NCBI GenBank assembly: GCA_903813345.2
Contig: CAIIXF020000007.1
Span: forward strand, 24,105,564-24,169,563
Source: Owenia fusiformis
Lineage: Eukaryota; Annelida; Polychaeta; Sabellida; Oweniidae
Reading direction: 5' to 3'
Length of the DNA: 64,000 nt
In this document: in pieces, positions 10,699 to 25,600 of the stretch
Layout of the letters: each line of letters starts with the position of its first letter
How positions within the stretch are numbered: position 1 is the stretch's first letter
The notes under the pieces: generated by a model
Database searches by the model: none
What the model saw: only the letters and a program-made list of their open reading frames with translations
What the model was told of the DNA's origin: nothing
Translations under genes and position numbers: made by a program

Positions 10699-13600
10699 GT
10701 AGGAAAACGTTGAAGTGTTCTTATTTCGTTGCTACAAACCTTTACTACTTTACATTGTAGAGTATTTTAAGACCAAATATTTGAACAACACTGCCATGTA
10801 CCAATATCCCTGTGATATTAATGATTATACTGTAAAAATTCTACTGTAAAATCCTCACCACTTTAGGCCCTACATTTGCATTGTAATTTCTATTACACTC
10901 ATCTTATTAAGAGTTCATATCGCATAATAACCCTTATTATCGGATTCCAGCTGTTAGTAGTATTAATTTGAATAAATTAAAACTGAGTAGTGCAGCTGAG
11001 TGGACATGTATATGCACCGATAACTAGGTCTATTTTTGCTTAGCTGCCAACGGAAACACACCTTTGTAAGAGACTAGGCTAGTTGTACATAGCTGTAAAT
11101 AGCACATGGATTTTAGTTCAGATGATCTGCTCGACTTGTTGAATTTTTTCAACAGTCATTGTTTGCAGTTTTTGGAACTTTTATTTACTAGTCTTACTAC
11201 AATTGTTTGGACTTATGAACCCAGTACGGCCCCTAGTGCTCCTGAAATAATGTACTTGGACAGGTAGGGAAATATGTTTTTTCAAGATGGAATTTTGAAT
11301 AATGAAGGTCTAAATGACCATGGTCTATAATGACCACAGTCCAGGTCTAAATGACCACATGTTAGGTCTAAATGACCACATTTTTAGGTCTAAATGACCA
11401 CAGTTTAGGTCTAAATGACCACAGTTTAGGTCTGAATGACGACATGTTATTTCTAAATGACCACATTTTAGGTCTACATGTAAATTACCACAGTTTATGT
11501 CTGAATGCACACACCAAAGGTCCAAATGACCAAAGTTCAAGGCCTATAAACCAAAGTTTGACCAAGGTTCAAAATGAGCCGCCATCAGAATAATAGTCAT
11601 ATTAGAGGTCAATGGTCATATTACAGTTTCAGCGAGCATATCCATTTGCATAGCCTCATAGTAGGTTCAAATTAATAGAATCATTTTTGTTTGATTCAAG
11701 TTCTAGTAATCTAGTGCTTATAGATTCATGTTCTGTTTATCAGCGGTCTATATGGTCAATATGTTTGACTCAGTTTTCGAGGAGAACAAGTCTGAATTGA
11801 AGATAACAGACAATCATGTAAAATCTGTCCATAAATATTGGTCAAAAACATTATCCTAGTAGATATCAAAATATGAAGAAAAGGCTAGAGTAAGCTATCT
11901 AGAAAGTAAATGAACTTAAAATGTTCCTAGTCCCAAAGCAGGAAGAAATCTACAATTGCAAAATGGGAAAATGGCATATGCAATACTGGTAATGTGTGTC
12001 ACATGGACTCTCTGAAAAAAAGCTCTTTATCCATAGAAATCGGGTTAACAGCCCTAGATCAAATGACAATACTCGTACAATATTTTGATTAAAACAGCTA
12101 TTGTTGCTGAACAAGGATTTCCCATAACCAACTACTGTAGTTGAAACCAACTTCATGCTTCAAATTTTCAATTTGACAAGAGTGGATTGGAGAATTTTCT
12201 GTCTTCATACCATTACCAAAACCAAAAAGAGAATACCCCAAGCTGGGCAAAAGAATTGTTTGGTGATGACTCAACAAAAACGTTGAATTTTGTCAAAGAC
12301 ATGAAAACATAGTTTTCTAGATCAAAATCTTTTAATAGATTATAAATACAAGTATTTGGCAGCCTTTTGAATAGGCCAATGAAAGCAGAAGCTAGCTGTC
12401 AGCTGACAATAGCTACATGTACACAGCTAGAAGTCGTGACAAACAATGTTATTGTACATGACGTCGCTCCAGCACAACTTACGCTGTAGGAAAATCCTTG
12501 TCCAATGACAGGTACGTCAATTTTATTTTAAAAACTAAACCAAAATGGATCTAAAAAGATGAATGTTTGACATAACATCAGATCTAGAAAAAACAATCTG
12601 GAAGTTCACTAAAACAGAAACTTCGGTAAATTACATATACTTTTTGAAGTTCCAAAGTCACCTACATAGAAATATGAAGTATGGTCAAGGTTACCAGAGA
12701 TTTTGAGAATTGATAACAATATAGCTTAAGATTTCTAAATGGAAAGCAGCTTTAATATTTCTCAAAACTGTGATTTAAAGCAATCGGATGTCTTGTCCAT
12801 CCTTTAAAAACAGGAGATTCATTTAACTTAAACATGCAACAGAAAAGCAAAGTCAAGCATAGATCATTTTCTGTGTCACATATTGTTACAGGAGAAAGAG
12901 GATTGTTCCCAGAGTCTCGTTCTCAATCTAAACTCTAAATTTTAAATCTAAACCTTAACCATTTAGTTGGTATGAAAATTTCAAAATGGAAGACTTGGTA
13001 ACTCTAAGAAACATGATATGGCCAAACGATTACCGATGGTGAAAGTCCATGCTAAGGATGCTTATATGAACATAAGCATGCATACATTCGAGGCACAGGA
13101 AATATCTCTGTTGAATGATATAACAGCATTTGAGATCATTACTATGGACCTTGCTTCCCTCAAACTCGTGAAAATACCATAAGCGCTATTGTGGAATATT
13201 TTATTTGGTTTTGAATCTTTATTGATTCTCTGATGTCATTAACCTCACGCCTATCTGCTACTCATGAACATGATTTCAAGTTAGTGAAATATTTGTTTCA
13301 AACTGAAGTTTCTGATAAATGGGGAAAAGACTATTGTTGAATTTTTCCCATCATAAAATGGAGCTTTGTAGTTTTGTGATCAATACAATTGAGATAAACT
13401 TGAAGGCCTTAATAGAAATGATAGTTTCTATCCAAATTCTCGCAAAGACTTTGTTGAGATAGAATCAACCCTAGTCAGTAATCTTACTCAAGTTATTGAG
13501 ATACTTTTGAATTGTACTTTAGTCTGTAATCTGCATATTGTACCTCTACATTTATTGTCACTTGCAAAGGTCAAAGCAGTCCTACATGTATGCATTGATT

Positions 13601-16600
13601 GCCAAAATAACTCACAAAAAATGAATATAAAATTTGATAGTGATTGGTCCAAGAAGTTGAAATTCAGAATACTAATAGTATTATCCGAATCAATAATTAC
13701 AATAACAACAAAAAGCAGCCTGTTTGGCTAAAGTTCAAGTCTGATGGGACAGTAGCTTAGGGGAATTAGATTAAACAAAAAATTGTTTCATATGAATGAA
13801 AGCCATGGATATGGTAGTGAAAGTATTCACAAAAACTTAGACAATGTTATATAAAATTAACAAGAAAACCACAATGACATTATGTGAACAAAATGTGGGG
13901 AACAAGATGGCTAGAAATGTTAAAAGCAATGCAAGATCGTTCAGATACCTTTGCCAGAGATATCATTATTACCGTATAATATTTTCCAAGGAATCAGAAT
14001 TGAATGTCAGATCAAACCTAGAGAAATTTCTCGTTGCATCAAACTAGAAATAAGATTGGGAGATTTTTCCAAATTGAAAGTTTTAAGGTCCAAATAAAAA
14101 GATTTTGTCGACCAGTAGAAAATTAATATTTCAGGTGGAAACTAAACCCAGAAACTCTGGAAGTTGACATATTTATTCAGAATAAACAGTCAAATAACTT
14201 TCCTCCAATTTCTTAAACATCTGTTAAATCAGCCGATTACTGGTTAAAGTAAGACAGAGAAAATGCACAGATAGCTCTCATAGCCCCAATGTGGCAAATG
14301 GCTCTGCGGTATCTATAATTGTTGGAAATGTTGGTCTGAATGCCCATCTTATTGCCAAACCATATGAAATTACTAATATCTAATCTTACAGCTTTAATAA
14401 AAAAAAAACTAGATAACACTAACGGTGTCCAAATGATTATCCTCAAGTTTGAAACTAGAGGTTTCTGCGACAAACTAGCAATACATGTATGTTCATTAAA
14501 TCAAGTAAAGAAAGTACTTAAATTATGCTGCAAGTTCTAATAAACATGACATTAATATTTAGCCTCTGATACAAATTTAGCCAATTTCCTAACTGAAATG
14601 TCAAATCAGGTATGTGCTATTCGTTTCTCGATACTTAAAGTCTGCAAAATCAGCATATAATCAAACCATAGATAGTCATAGATTTTATGGAAACTTTTAC
14701 AATGGAAACCCACTAAATAAAATAAATGAAACTTGGGATGTGAATAAGGTTGTACTGTATCTCACATTGAACATTCGGGTCAGAATAGAAATCTCAACTG
14801 AAAGTACACAATTAGTCATGTTAATGTTTATTTCAAGCATGTATCCCAGGGTCTCTGAAATAATATGCCATTGGATGGTTGTCAAAGACAGAATGTCAAC
14901 TCATAAAATTGGGGTTCCAAGTTTCTTTCATGAGAATCCAGTTAATGATGTTGTACTAGCATTTAGAAAATACCAGAAACATCTGAAACAAACTACTAGT
15001 AGTAGAAGGGAATCATAAGAAGGAAGTTTAAATTATCCTTGTCAAATGTCATGCGATGCCATGCGTGTACATATCCAGTAAAACATCTCATATACATACA
15101 CACTAGCAGTTTCTATAACAATACATAAAGGTTTTAATTTTATAGAATAAAATAAATAGATATTTAATAAATACATTTAAGTACATTGGAAAGACATATT
15201 TAACCAGGTATGCAGTAACAGTACCATAAACTTGAACATTTGATATATCTACAAACCAAGTCATGGGAAATGCAAATTAATTGAATGCTTAACAATTTTA
15301 CAAACTGAAAAACTGATAAAGGAAATCGAAAGGATTTAGATCAGTTGTTCTGAGGTTATTTTACTTTAAACATGCGATATGAACTCTTAATAAGATGAGT
15401 GTAATAGAAATTTTACAATTTCTTAAGAATCTCGCTAATGAAATTATAATTTTATTAACGAGATCTTATTAAGAGTTCATATATTCCCTCCTCGCCCACC
15501 CAGTCGTTAATTGTCACTAAAACACAGGTTTGTGTTATTTCAGAACATAACCACAGACAACTGAGTTATGAAGGATAGAATTAACATTCAACAATCTTCA
15601 TCAAGTCAAATAATGTATTTGCATTTTTACACTCTCAAAGTTGTAATGAAAGATTTTAAAGTTTAAATCTCACAAACAGTAATAGGTTTATATCCTATAC
15701 TACACAAGGACTTTATTTTAACTTTGCATCCCACAAAGATTTAGGGATAAATTGGACATCTCACAAGCAGTGGATGTAGTTGTTTTCTTTGTCAAAGAAT
15801 TCACTGAAGTTTACTCATAGTAAGGTGAGTTTTCAATGGCTTCAGAATATTAAGTTGGCATCTAAGCAATAGACCTAGTTATCGGTGCATATACATGTCC
15901 ACTCAGCTGCACTACTCAGTTTTAATTTATTCAAATTAATACTACTAACAGCTGGAATCCGATAATAAGGGTTATTATGCGATATGAACTCTTAATAAGA
16001 TCTCGTTAATAAAATTATAATTTCATTAGCGAGATTCTTAAGAAATTGTAAAAATATTTAGCATAGGTTCTGGGCCGATTTAAAGATGGCAGCACCAACA
16101 GAATCCATAGTGTGCTTTTATAATAAGATTAAAGAATAAATTTGATATTTATTGTCTAAAAGAATAACTGGAGGACATTGCCACAATATAGTCCGGAAAC
16201 CCAATATGTGGAGAATAGTGTGACGATATACCCCGCTTGTTGATTTCCCGCCAAATTGATTCTATTTGGCATGGAATTCATTTTGCAATGATATTATTAT
16301 ACATTTACAGAGCTGTCAAGTGTCCCGCGAATGGCGGGATTATCCCGCGAATTTGATCAAAATTAGGCTAATTCGCGTGTCCCGCATTGTCCCGCGAAGT
16401 CCCGCAAATGTGGCTTTGACCTCCGCGAATTTCCGAAATTGTTGCAATCCCCTATATTGTGATTATCTTATCTTTTATAAGAAGCTAAGTTTTTGCACTT
16501 TTGAGGAGTAAAGTTTACCTAATTTTAAGTACATAGCATGCTGTTGTTTGGTATCAAAATAAAGGGGAAACGTTCAACTTTCATTTTAATTACGAAAATA

Positions 16601-19600
16601 GGGATGTAGGTCACAAATAGTTCCAACGTTGGCATTTTTACTACCCGTGTGGCCTTCATCTCAGAACTGAGCAAATATTAGCAAACGCGAGTTACAATAA
16701 ATGGAAGCTGATATCTAGAAAGGGTTTGTAGAAAAACACGGGTACCGGGTAGTAAATCCTCCATGCTGGGTTCAAACTTGGTACCCGGTACCCGGTCAAA
16801 AAAACGGGAACCCAAAAAACGAAAAATACGAATATATAACATAATAGATTATGAGAAAGCGTGTAAGATTTGTTTTGAATTTACAAAAATGTATGTAACA
16901 TCCTTCAAAATTGAGCTAGAAGCTTCAAATAAAAAGCATATTTTAAGGCTCTTTTCTTCCTCTATCGTCATGGCCATATTTTCATTGGTTATGGGGGGGG
17001 GTGCGATCATCGCACCCTCTCCTGGCTACGCCTATGACATTGTAAGACATAACAATTTACAATTCAGTGGACATTTTGTCGAAAATTGGGATAACTTAAA
17101 TTATGATTAATAATCAAAATCTTACACGTTGCATCATTTAAATTAACACACGTCACCTCTCTGCTAAAGCAACGATAGCTATTTACAGGTTTAAATCATA
17201 ATCAAAACAATTCATGTACCAACATACGAAGTATTGAAAATAGAGTAAGATTGATTTGTCTTGTTTTTTAAATCGTCTTACAATGTCATTGGCGTAGCCA
17301 GGAGGGGGAATGGAAATATGACCATGATGATAGAGGAAGAAAAGAGCCTTAAAATGCTTTTTATTTGAAGCTTCTAGCTCAATTTTTAAAGGAAGTAACA
17401 TACATTTTTATAATTCAAAACAAATCTTACACGTTTTCTAATGATCTAATTATGTTGTATATTCGTATATTTCGTTTTTTGGGTACCCCTTTTTTCGACC
17501 GGGTACCAAGTTTGAACCCAGCATGGAGGATTTACTACCCAGTACCCGGTTTTTTCTACAAACCCTATCTAGAAAAGTAACCTCATTTCCTATAATTTGA
17601 TGTAGATTAATCGAACCCCTAGAAAGCCCATGCCTACAGTATATGAATAGGTACATTTTAATATATAACATTATGGGGGTAAGCGTTTCATAGTTGGTCA
17701 CGACGCCAGAAGTGCAAAGTATTGTTCCGAATTTTTGAATTTCGTGTTAGATTACGGTACTCACACCTGAAGCATGGTTTTTGTTTTTGATAAATTACAA
17801 TGAAGTATAATAATATTCCTATGCGTATTTTGTGAAATTGTGTTGACGTTTATTTAAGTTACAATGTAACGGTGCATTATATTTGATTAATCAGTATCTG
17901 AAAGTTTGATTTGAGTACTTTTACACGCTTTTACATTAGTCCCAATCACGCAAATCCCTTGAATGTCCCGGGACATCCTGCACATTTAGGTGGATGTCCC
18001 GCGAAATCCCGCAAATTTAGGGCACTTTGTCTAAAAAATCCGTCCCTCTATGAAGTTTTTGGTGGTACCCCTGTTAACTGTCCCGCAATTAGGGTGTTTG
18101 TCCCTCGAATGGTGCCGCGAAATCCCGCGAATTTGATAAAAAAAATTGGCCTATTAGCACAATCACGCAAATCCCTTAAATGTCCCGCGAAATCCCGCGA
18201 ATTTAGTAGATGTCCCGCAAAATCCCGCAAATTTTGGGCACTTGGTCTAAAAAATCTGTCCCGCGAGAAAATCTTTAGGGGTTGACAGTACTGCATTTAG
18301 TACACTCCTTGTGTGGGATAATAAGAACATCCTATGATTTTTTCAGAATATCATTTTAATCTACTCGGTGATATATGCACTCATTCGGTTTGCTCTCTTG
18401 TGCAGATATCAATATTTATCCCGTACCAGGACTATAGTCCTGCAAACGTCTTATTCTTTTGCCTGTACGATTACAACATGAGAGAATTTTCTACGTTTCA
18501 TACACTTAAGATACTTATTTCAATAAATTTCTTGGTATTTTAGCATTCTTTTCTTGTAGTTGAATCCACAATTGTTTGAATTTATCGGCAGAACAAAGAA
18601 ATTTTCGTTTTTAATCACAATATTTGCGTGTAATATTTAACTTATTTCAACCGTCAAATTCCTCCATTTTTGGTGCTTCCGGGCCACTTCCGGGTCAGTC
18701 AAACGGGGAATCCCCTTTTAAATCCAACCGCCATCTTGGAGAGTGATGGAATATCTATCGATAAAAAAGAAAAATGTTCCTGTTCTCCCGATATACCCAG
18801 ACAATTGTGGATTCAACTACACGAAAAGAATGCTAAAATACCCAGGAATCAATTGAAGTAGGTAGCTTAAGTGGAAAGGGCGTAGATAATTCTCCCAAGT
18901 TGTAATTGTAAAGGCAAAAGAATGCTCTCAATGCAGGACTATAGTCCTGGAACGGGATAAATCAATATCACCTCGTAGATAAAAATGATATTCCTCAAAA
19001 TTATAGGATATCCTATAAATATCCCATAGTTGTGGAAAAATATCATTTATATCAATAACTAGATATAATGGATACGTTTTCAAAACCAAGTCACTTTTGA
19101 AACCATCGAATGAACCATGGAATAACATGATATGTGCCAATTAAAGTGGGAGTATCGATTGCCGAGTCGTATCCAATGATCCTGGGCCTATCGTAAAATG
19201 AAAGCTTTGAATATGTTGTTGCCTTTAAAAATGTATCTATTTTCCATGTATGCTACTAGAATTTGTGCACATACCTTATAACGATCGATAATGGCAAAGG
19301 AAAATCCTCTAATTCTTCGTCATAATTTCTCCTTCGACGTCCGCCATTTTTTATTAAACCGGAAGTTTTTCTCTGACGTCCGCGCAATGTTTTTTCACTT
19401 TTATTTCAGATTTCGCTTCGGATCCAACATTTAATGCTTTCTAATATTAATTAAGTGTTTTCTATCAGAAAGATTTCATAAAAAGACTCACACTATCAGA
19501 GATTTTATCGATTCGAGCAGCCAGAAAAATTAGTTTCAATTTCACCCGCTAGGTGTTTCGACGTCGACTTGGAAAGAATTTGAAAAATCTATGAGTGGGA

Positions 19601-22600
19601 CTCCTTGTATGGAATTGTAGATTCTAAACGATTTGCCAGTTCTACTGGTTGATGAATATTGCCATATGCATACATTTTTATAAAATAGGAATAAGGAAGA
19701 AGATGTTGGACCAAACTTCACCCCGATAGCTCAGAAAAGGTAAAATTTCTCCATTTTTCTCTCCACAGACCTTAGAGCCGCTTTAAGTAGTTTAATTCCC
19801 TTCCCTTTCAGGTGTTCATGACACACTGATAACGTTTTTTTTTTAATGAAAACAATTGCAACAAGATACATATTTAGAGATATATGATCCTTATCTGTCG
19901 CCGCCATAGTTACAGGTAGAGATTAAAAGGTGGATTGGATCGAGTGGATTGGATTCATGTAAAAGGTGGATTGGATCGGGAATCTTCAAAATGTGGAATT
20001 TCTGTTGATCTCCCTCTAAACAATTTCCCTCTACAGTATTAAAGGTCCCTTTTGAGAAATCAGAACAAAGCAATGACAAATACATACTCCAATTAGTTCA
20101 TGGACACTCTTAAGTATTTAACCGCTTTCCCTTGTAAATCAACTTTTGTAAGACATAGATCTTTAGAAAAAGAAAACCTGTCATTAAAATTGATGTGTGA
20201 ATGTTCACAAAACATTTCTGGTATGTTCAGTTTGGATTGAAAACAGATGATATGGATCTTCAAACCAGTCTGCCTCATGATTTATGAAATGTCTCAAATT
20301 ACACTTGGAATGAATAAGATCGTGTATCAGAAAGCGGGTACCAGGTCATCCTTCTAGCCCACCCAAGCAAGATAATATTACATCTATTATTTGACATTGT
20401 GCAAGTGAAGAGAGCACCAATCTTCCTAAAGGGAGATCAATAGAATTTTTTAAGGGAAAATCCATATTTTGAAGATAGCCAATCCAATCCACCTTTTACA
20501 TGAATCCAATCCACTCGATCCAATCCACCTTTTAATCTTTACCTAGTTACACGTCCTTATTGTCTCTAATTTTTTTATGGATGGCATTCGGCTTCGGCTG
20601 TCGGTGATTACCGGTGTTCGGCGGTCATTGTGTGTAACAAATTGCAGGTTGTAGCTGACATTTTGAATGTTAATGTATTGGTCATTTTAGATTACTTTGC
20701 AAAGGTATAAAGTTTTAAAAATTGTAATTGTACCTAACTACTCAATTGAATTGTTATAATGTTTATTTTTGGGCAGAAAATTTCCTATTTTTCCCACAGG
20801 AGGGACATGATGGCCAATAGACTGAATTCTCAAGATATTCAGTCTATTGGATATAGACTACTATTTCTTTTATATGATAAGATCTTATATATATATATGA
20901 TCAGCCTATTACCAAACAAGCTTTTTATCTCATAGTCGTAAAAAGTTACGTGATAGTAGACTATTGGTGAGTTCAATATCGTATTGCAATTAAATATTAA
21001 CCGACACTACATGTACTTTGTCACATTTCTCAAGATTTTGGCTAAACAACAAAAAAGTTTAATTTAGTTCAAGCCTTTTGTTGGATTGATTTTACCAAAA
21101 AAAGTTTCAGTTGTTTCATTTTGCAACAATGTCAGAGATTATAAAGGTAGGTCCTCATGATGATAACTTCTGTGTAGTTTTTAATTTTTTCATTATGATA
21201 TTTCATGAGCTTTCAAAAGAAAGCACAGAAGAAAATGTAGCAAACTCCTCATATTTCAGATCTCCAAGTCAAAAAGTTGCCTAACCCAGGCCAGATATTT
21301 TTACATATTGTAGATTTAAATGTTTTCTCTTGAATATTTATAATTTAATTTGGATGTTCTTTCTATATTTTTCATTAAAAAAAAATTATCCCACTAAACT
21401 ATTCTCCAAACCGAGACTTGTCTTTTGCCAAAGTGACCCCCTGGAATTTTTTAAAAAGTTCTAAAGTGAACCTCCCTTAGAAAATCCTTGCTATGGGCCT
21501 GCAGGCCCTGATACATCGGTTGATCCCAATTGTTTCATCATTTTAATGTACATAAAAAACCAAAGAGCAAGGTACTGGATCATATGCTTCTTTGTTTTGT
21601 TATGTTGGTTTGTTGCCAATGTTCTACTTGTTTTAGGTTTGAATAAAAAATATTTTAATATCTTTTTGTACATTGTGTTTATATGTTAATTTTTACACAT
21701 TTTTATGATAAATACGTAGTTCAAAATCAAAATATTTTGCTTCCATGTTGAAATGACATATCCCAAAATTATTTTCTCAAAGTCTTTTCTTATGAAAGTG
21801 CATCTAGCTAATGATATCCTGTTCAGGTTTTGGTACATCTATGAAAAAAAATCAGGAATGAGTGCACTTGGCTGAAAATGATATCTGAAATGTGATGGCT
21901 AAACCAAAGAAGATTCTGATATTTTTATTTTATGGCACATAGTGTATAGTGTAACTGACACCCTTGATCTAGACACCCTGTCATATAGATAAATGGGAGA
22001 ACTGACTATCACTACATAATACATATTGATTAGTGATACACTTTAGTATACTAAAGTATGGTATGGTAGTATTTAGCACATGAATTGTAGTATACAGACT
22101 TTACCAGGGATAAGGAATATTGTACAGGAAGCCATAATGGAGGTATTATCATCACTAGTAACTTTTGAATATATATGAACATGTAATGATTAATGTTTAT
22201 AGCAATTACTTCACACTAGCAACTATGACACTCAAATATTCTAGTTTGCCTATAAAAGGCATGAAAAATTAAAATTTACAGGTAAGCATGCATTACGATT
22301 TCAAAGTAAGTTATATATGTTTTTCAGATTGAGGATAACTTCACAGGTTATTCCTTAGATAAATTCTGTATTCCCAAGCATTATGAGGAAGATCTAGACC
22401 ACGTCCTGATCCCATACGGACTCATACAGGATAGGTAAGCAATCAATTTTCACTTTCTTGGATTTTTCCTCAACTTTTAATGTCAACATTTGTATTTACT
22501 ATAAACATGTAACATGTGAAATAAGTTATTTAAAATCACTTTTTATTTTTGAAAATCAATAAAAAGAAAATTAAACTAGAAAAACTCAAACAGATTTTCT

Positions 22601-25600
22601 CGTATGTTTTTATTGTCTCTTATTGAATGCTCATGTTTGAAAGTTAGTTCAGGAATTTATTTGCATTGTCTAATGTCAAACTAGACTATGATAGCAAATA
22701 TAAAACATCATTTTGATTTTTCATATTTATAGAATAGAGCGACTTGCAAGAGATATTGTTCAGGAGTTTGGAAATAAACCAATCGTTGCGTTGTGTGTTC
22801 TGAAGGGTGGCTACAAATTTTTCTCAGATTTACTCGATAAGATACAGTTGCTGAATCGCAATTCAACAGAATCTATTCCAATATGTATAGACTTCATCAG
22901 ACTAAAGAGTTACGAGGTATGCTTCCTATTCTTCACAGTTCATATAGCACTCAGTTTTTTTATCTTGCAGAGCTCAGACAGAATTTGCAGTAGGCAATAG
23001 GCTTGCAGTATTTTGAATTTCCATCACATTTATTATTTCAACTTGCAAAAAACTGGAAGGATTGAGACGTTTCACACAGTTTTGCATCAAGTTTTGTAAG
23101 TGTATGTTTTAAAATCAAATATATGAATGATTTGACTGAACAAAAATTAGAAATTAAAAGCAAGATTAGTTCAGTGACTATCTGAAGGTAATAAGTCGTC
23201 TAAGAATGTCTAATCGTCGATCTTGTAACTGTAATCTCCTACATATCTTTATCATTACTGCAAAAGGCCAGATTTTGCTTCGCAGCAAGAATTCACCACA
23301 AATTCATCATGGCTGCCATTTTCAATATCTCACCATGGAAATCTCTCCCTAGTCATTTTATAAACAAGGGGTGGGTCTACCTGGTCCTCCAATGCTCATC
23401 CAGTGCATTTTAACTTTCATCCCAAAATGTGCATCTTTCTAAATAGAATTGTAATTCCATGTAAACTGATTATTTCCAGGATGACCAGTCAACAGGACAA
23501 ATTAAAGTTATTGGAGGAGATAATCTTAATAACCTCAGTGGAAAGGTGAGTACAGTGAAGATCTTTTGTATAAATGTAACTACCTTATGTAGAACATGCA
23601 TGTTGTTGTCACATCATGTCATAGAACAAGCATCTTGTTATGTCACATCATGTCAAAGAACAAGCATGTTGTTATGTCACATCATGTCATAGAACATGTA
23701 TGTTGTTATGTCACATCATGTAAAAGAACATGCATGCTGTCATGTCACATCATGTCAAAGAACAAGCATGTTGTTATGTCACATCATGTCATAGAACATG
23801 TATGTTGTTATGTCACATCATGTCATAGAACATGTATGTTGTTATGTCACATCATGTCATAGAACATGTATGTTGTTATGTCACATCATGTCAAAGAACA
23901 AGCATGTTGTTATGTCACATCATGTCATAGAACATGTATGTTGTTATGTCACATCATGTCATAGAACATGTATGTTGTTATGTCACATCATGTCATAGAA
24001 CATGTATGTTGTTATGTCACATCATGTCATAGAACATGTATGTTGTTATGTCACATCATGTCATAGAACATGTATGTTGTTATGTCACATCATGTCATAG
24101 AACATGTATGTTGTTATGTCACATCATGTCATAGAACACGTATGTTGTTATGTCACATCATGTCATAGAACACGTATGTTGTTATGTCACATCATGTCAT
24201 AGAACACGTATGTTGTTATGTCACATCATGTCATAGAACATGTACAGTGCTTCTCTTTAGAAGACCGTGAGATAGTTAGAGCTTCCTTTTGATCTACCCC
24301 CCCCCCCTGTACAGTTTTCTTGAAAATGTTGATGACCAATGTATGAGCATTTGGATTGGACACCGTGAATATTATGCAACACTTTGTAATGTTCAACATT
24401 AAGGGCAATAAAAACATGAAGGGGGGTGCGATAGGTGCAAACGCACTAGATCGCAAAATGGTAACCAACTCAATTAGAGCATATTTCTCATTGAAGGCAG
24501 AAAGATGTGATGAGTATCAGAATGAAAAGACATGTAAGGAGTCCACAATTCCAAGTCCCAATAGTGTGAATCTTGTGAGCATCAAACAGCTTGAATGCCC
24601 AGATGAATTTATCAGTAATTGAATACAATCTGCATCAATTAACCTTTCTACTCAAGTGTCTATAGACAAGTGTCTAATATGGACATGAGTGAAGTGCATG
24701 TAGATTTGTACTGTCCATCATCACCCATCGTCTAGTGTGTTACAATGTTTCCAAATTGATCCTTATTTGTTTACATGAACTTCATAGGATATTTTGTATA
24801 TATGCTCAGCATCATTAAGAGTAAACATTTTGTTTGTTCAAGAATTATACTGAATCGGAAAATATTTGAAATATGTTGTAAGGGGTGTATCTGATATGCT
24901 ATCATTATGCATTCGACAATAGGGATCAATGAAATGTTTTACCCTCAAGATACATGTACATTTCAGTCTCTCAATAATTGTCATATTATCAGTGTGAAAA
25001 TATATATTATGTTTATGTTTTGATATTTAAATAGATTATGATTTTATGTTTACTACTGAATAGCTTGAACATCATAATTTCTTCTTTTGTTTGTTTTTGC
25101 TGGGCATATAATCTTTTGTAATTATGATATAATTTCGAGGGGTTTAGACAATAGGAAGGTCAATAACCATAGTGTTATCAATGTTTCAGATGCCCTTGTA
25201 GATTTCCAAGGTTCTCTACTAATCAAAACCTGTTTGGCTTAATGTTTATGCTCTTATAAACGAGTATTCCTTAAATCCTTTAAAAAATGAGGGTTTTAAA
25301 CTATGATCAATTTCTATTCTGATTCTCAACACATTTTTCTGTTTCAAAGTCAAACTAGTAATGTGCTTCAAGAACTAAACTGACAAAAGCATGTGATCTG
25401 TCATAATGACCAATCCCAAGACTTTGATTTGTAAATTGAACACTGTAAAAGCATTGTGGTAAGCCACGCCCTCTCCATCTCTATCCTTCTGGATGATGCA
25501 ACAGAGAGAGATGCTATGAGTATCAGAATGCTGTAAAAGGCTCTTGAGACCATTATTTCACATGGTTACAAATTACAAGTCTTTAATAATGCATTCACTG

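Noticed and set aside
11325..11593. Overlapping repetitive frames on both strands (GHLDLN and LGLNDHS repeats)
   Set aside because: Both come from the GGTCTAAATGACCAC minisatellite, not from a repeat protein.
14614..15018. 134-codon frame in HPRT1 intron 1
   Set aside because: No recognisable family, no splice partners, and it lies within a block of inverted repeats. It could be degraded transposon sequence, but nothing supports a gene.
18048..18296. Frames on both strands with RDFAGH and PAKSRKF repeats
   Set aside because: They derive from the CCCGCGAAT subrepeats.
23596..23998. Open frames of 66-88 codons with repeated HVVMSHH-type units
   Set aside because: They are translations of the 34-bp minisatellite in an HPRT1 intron; a 34-bp unit cycles through all frames and has no splice or start context.
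24356..24622. 88-codon frame after the 34-bp array
   Set aside because: There is no family match and no conserved splice signals; it is intronic to HPRT1.
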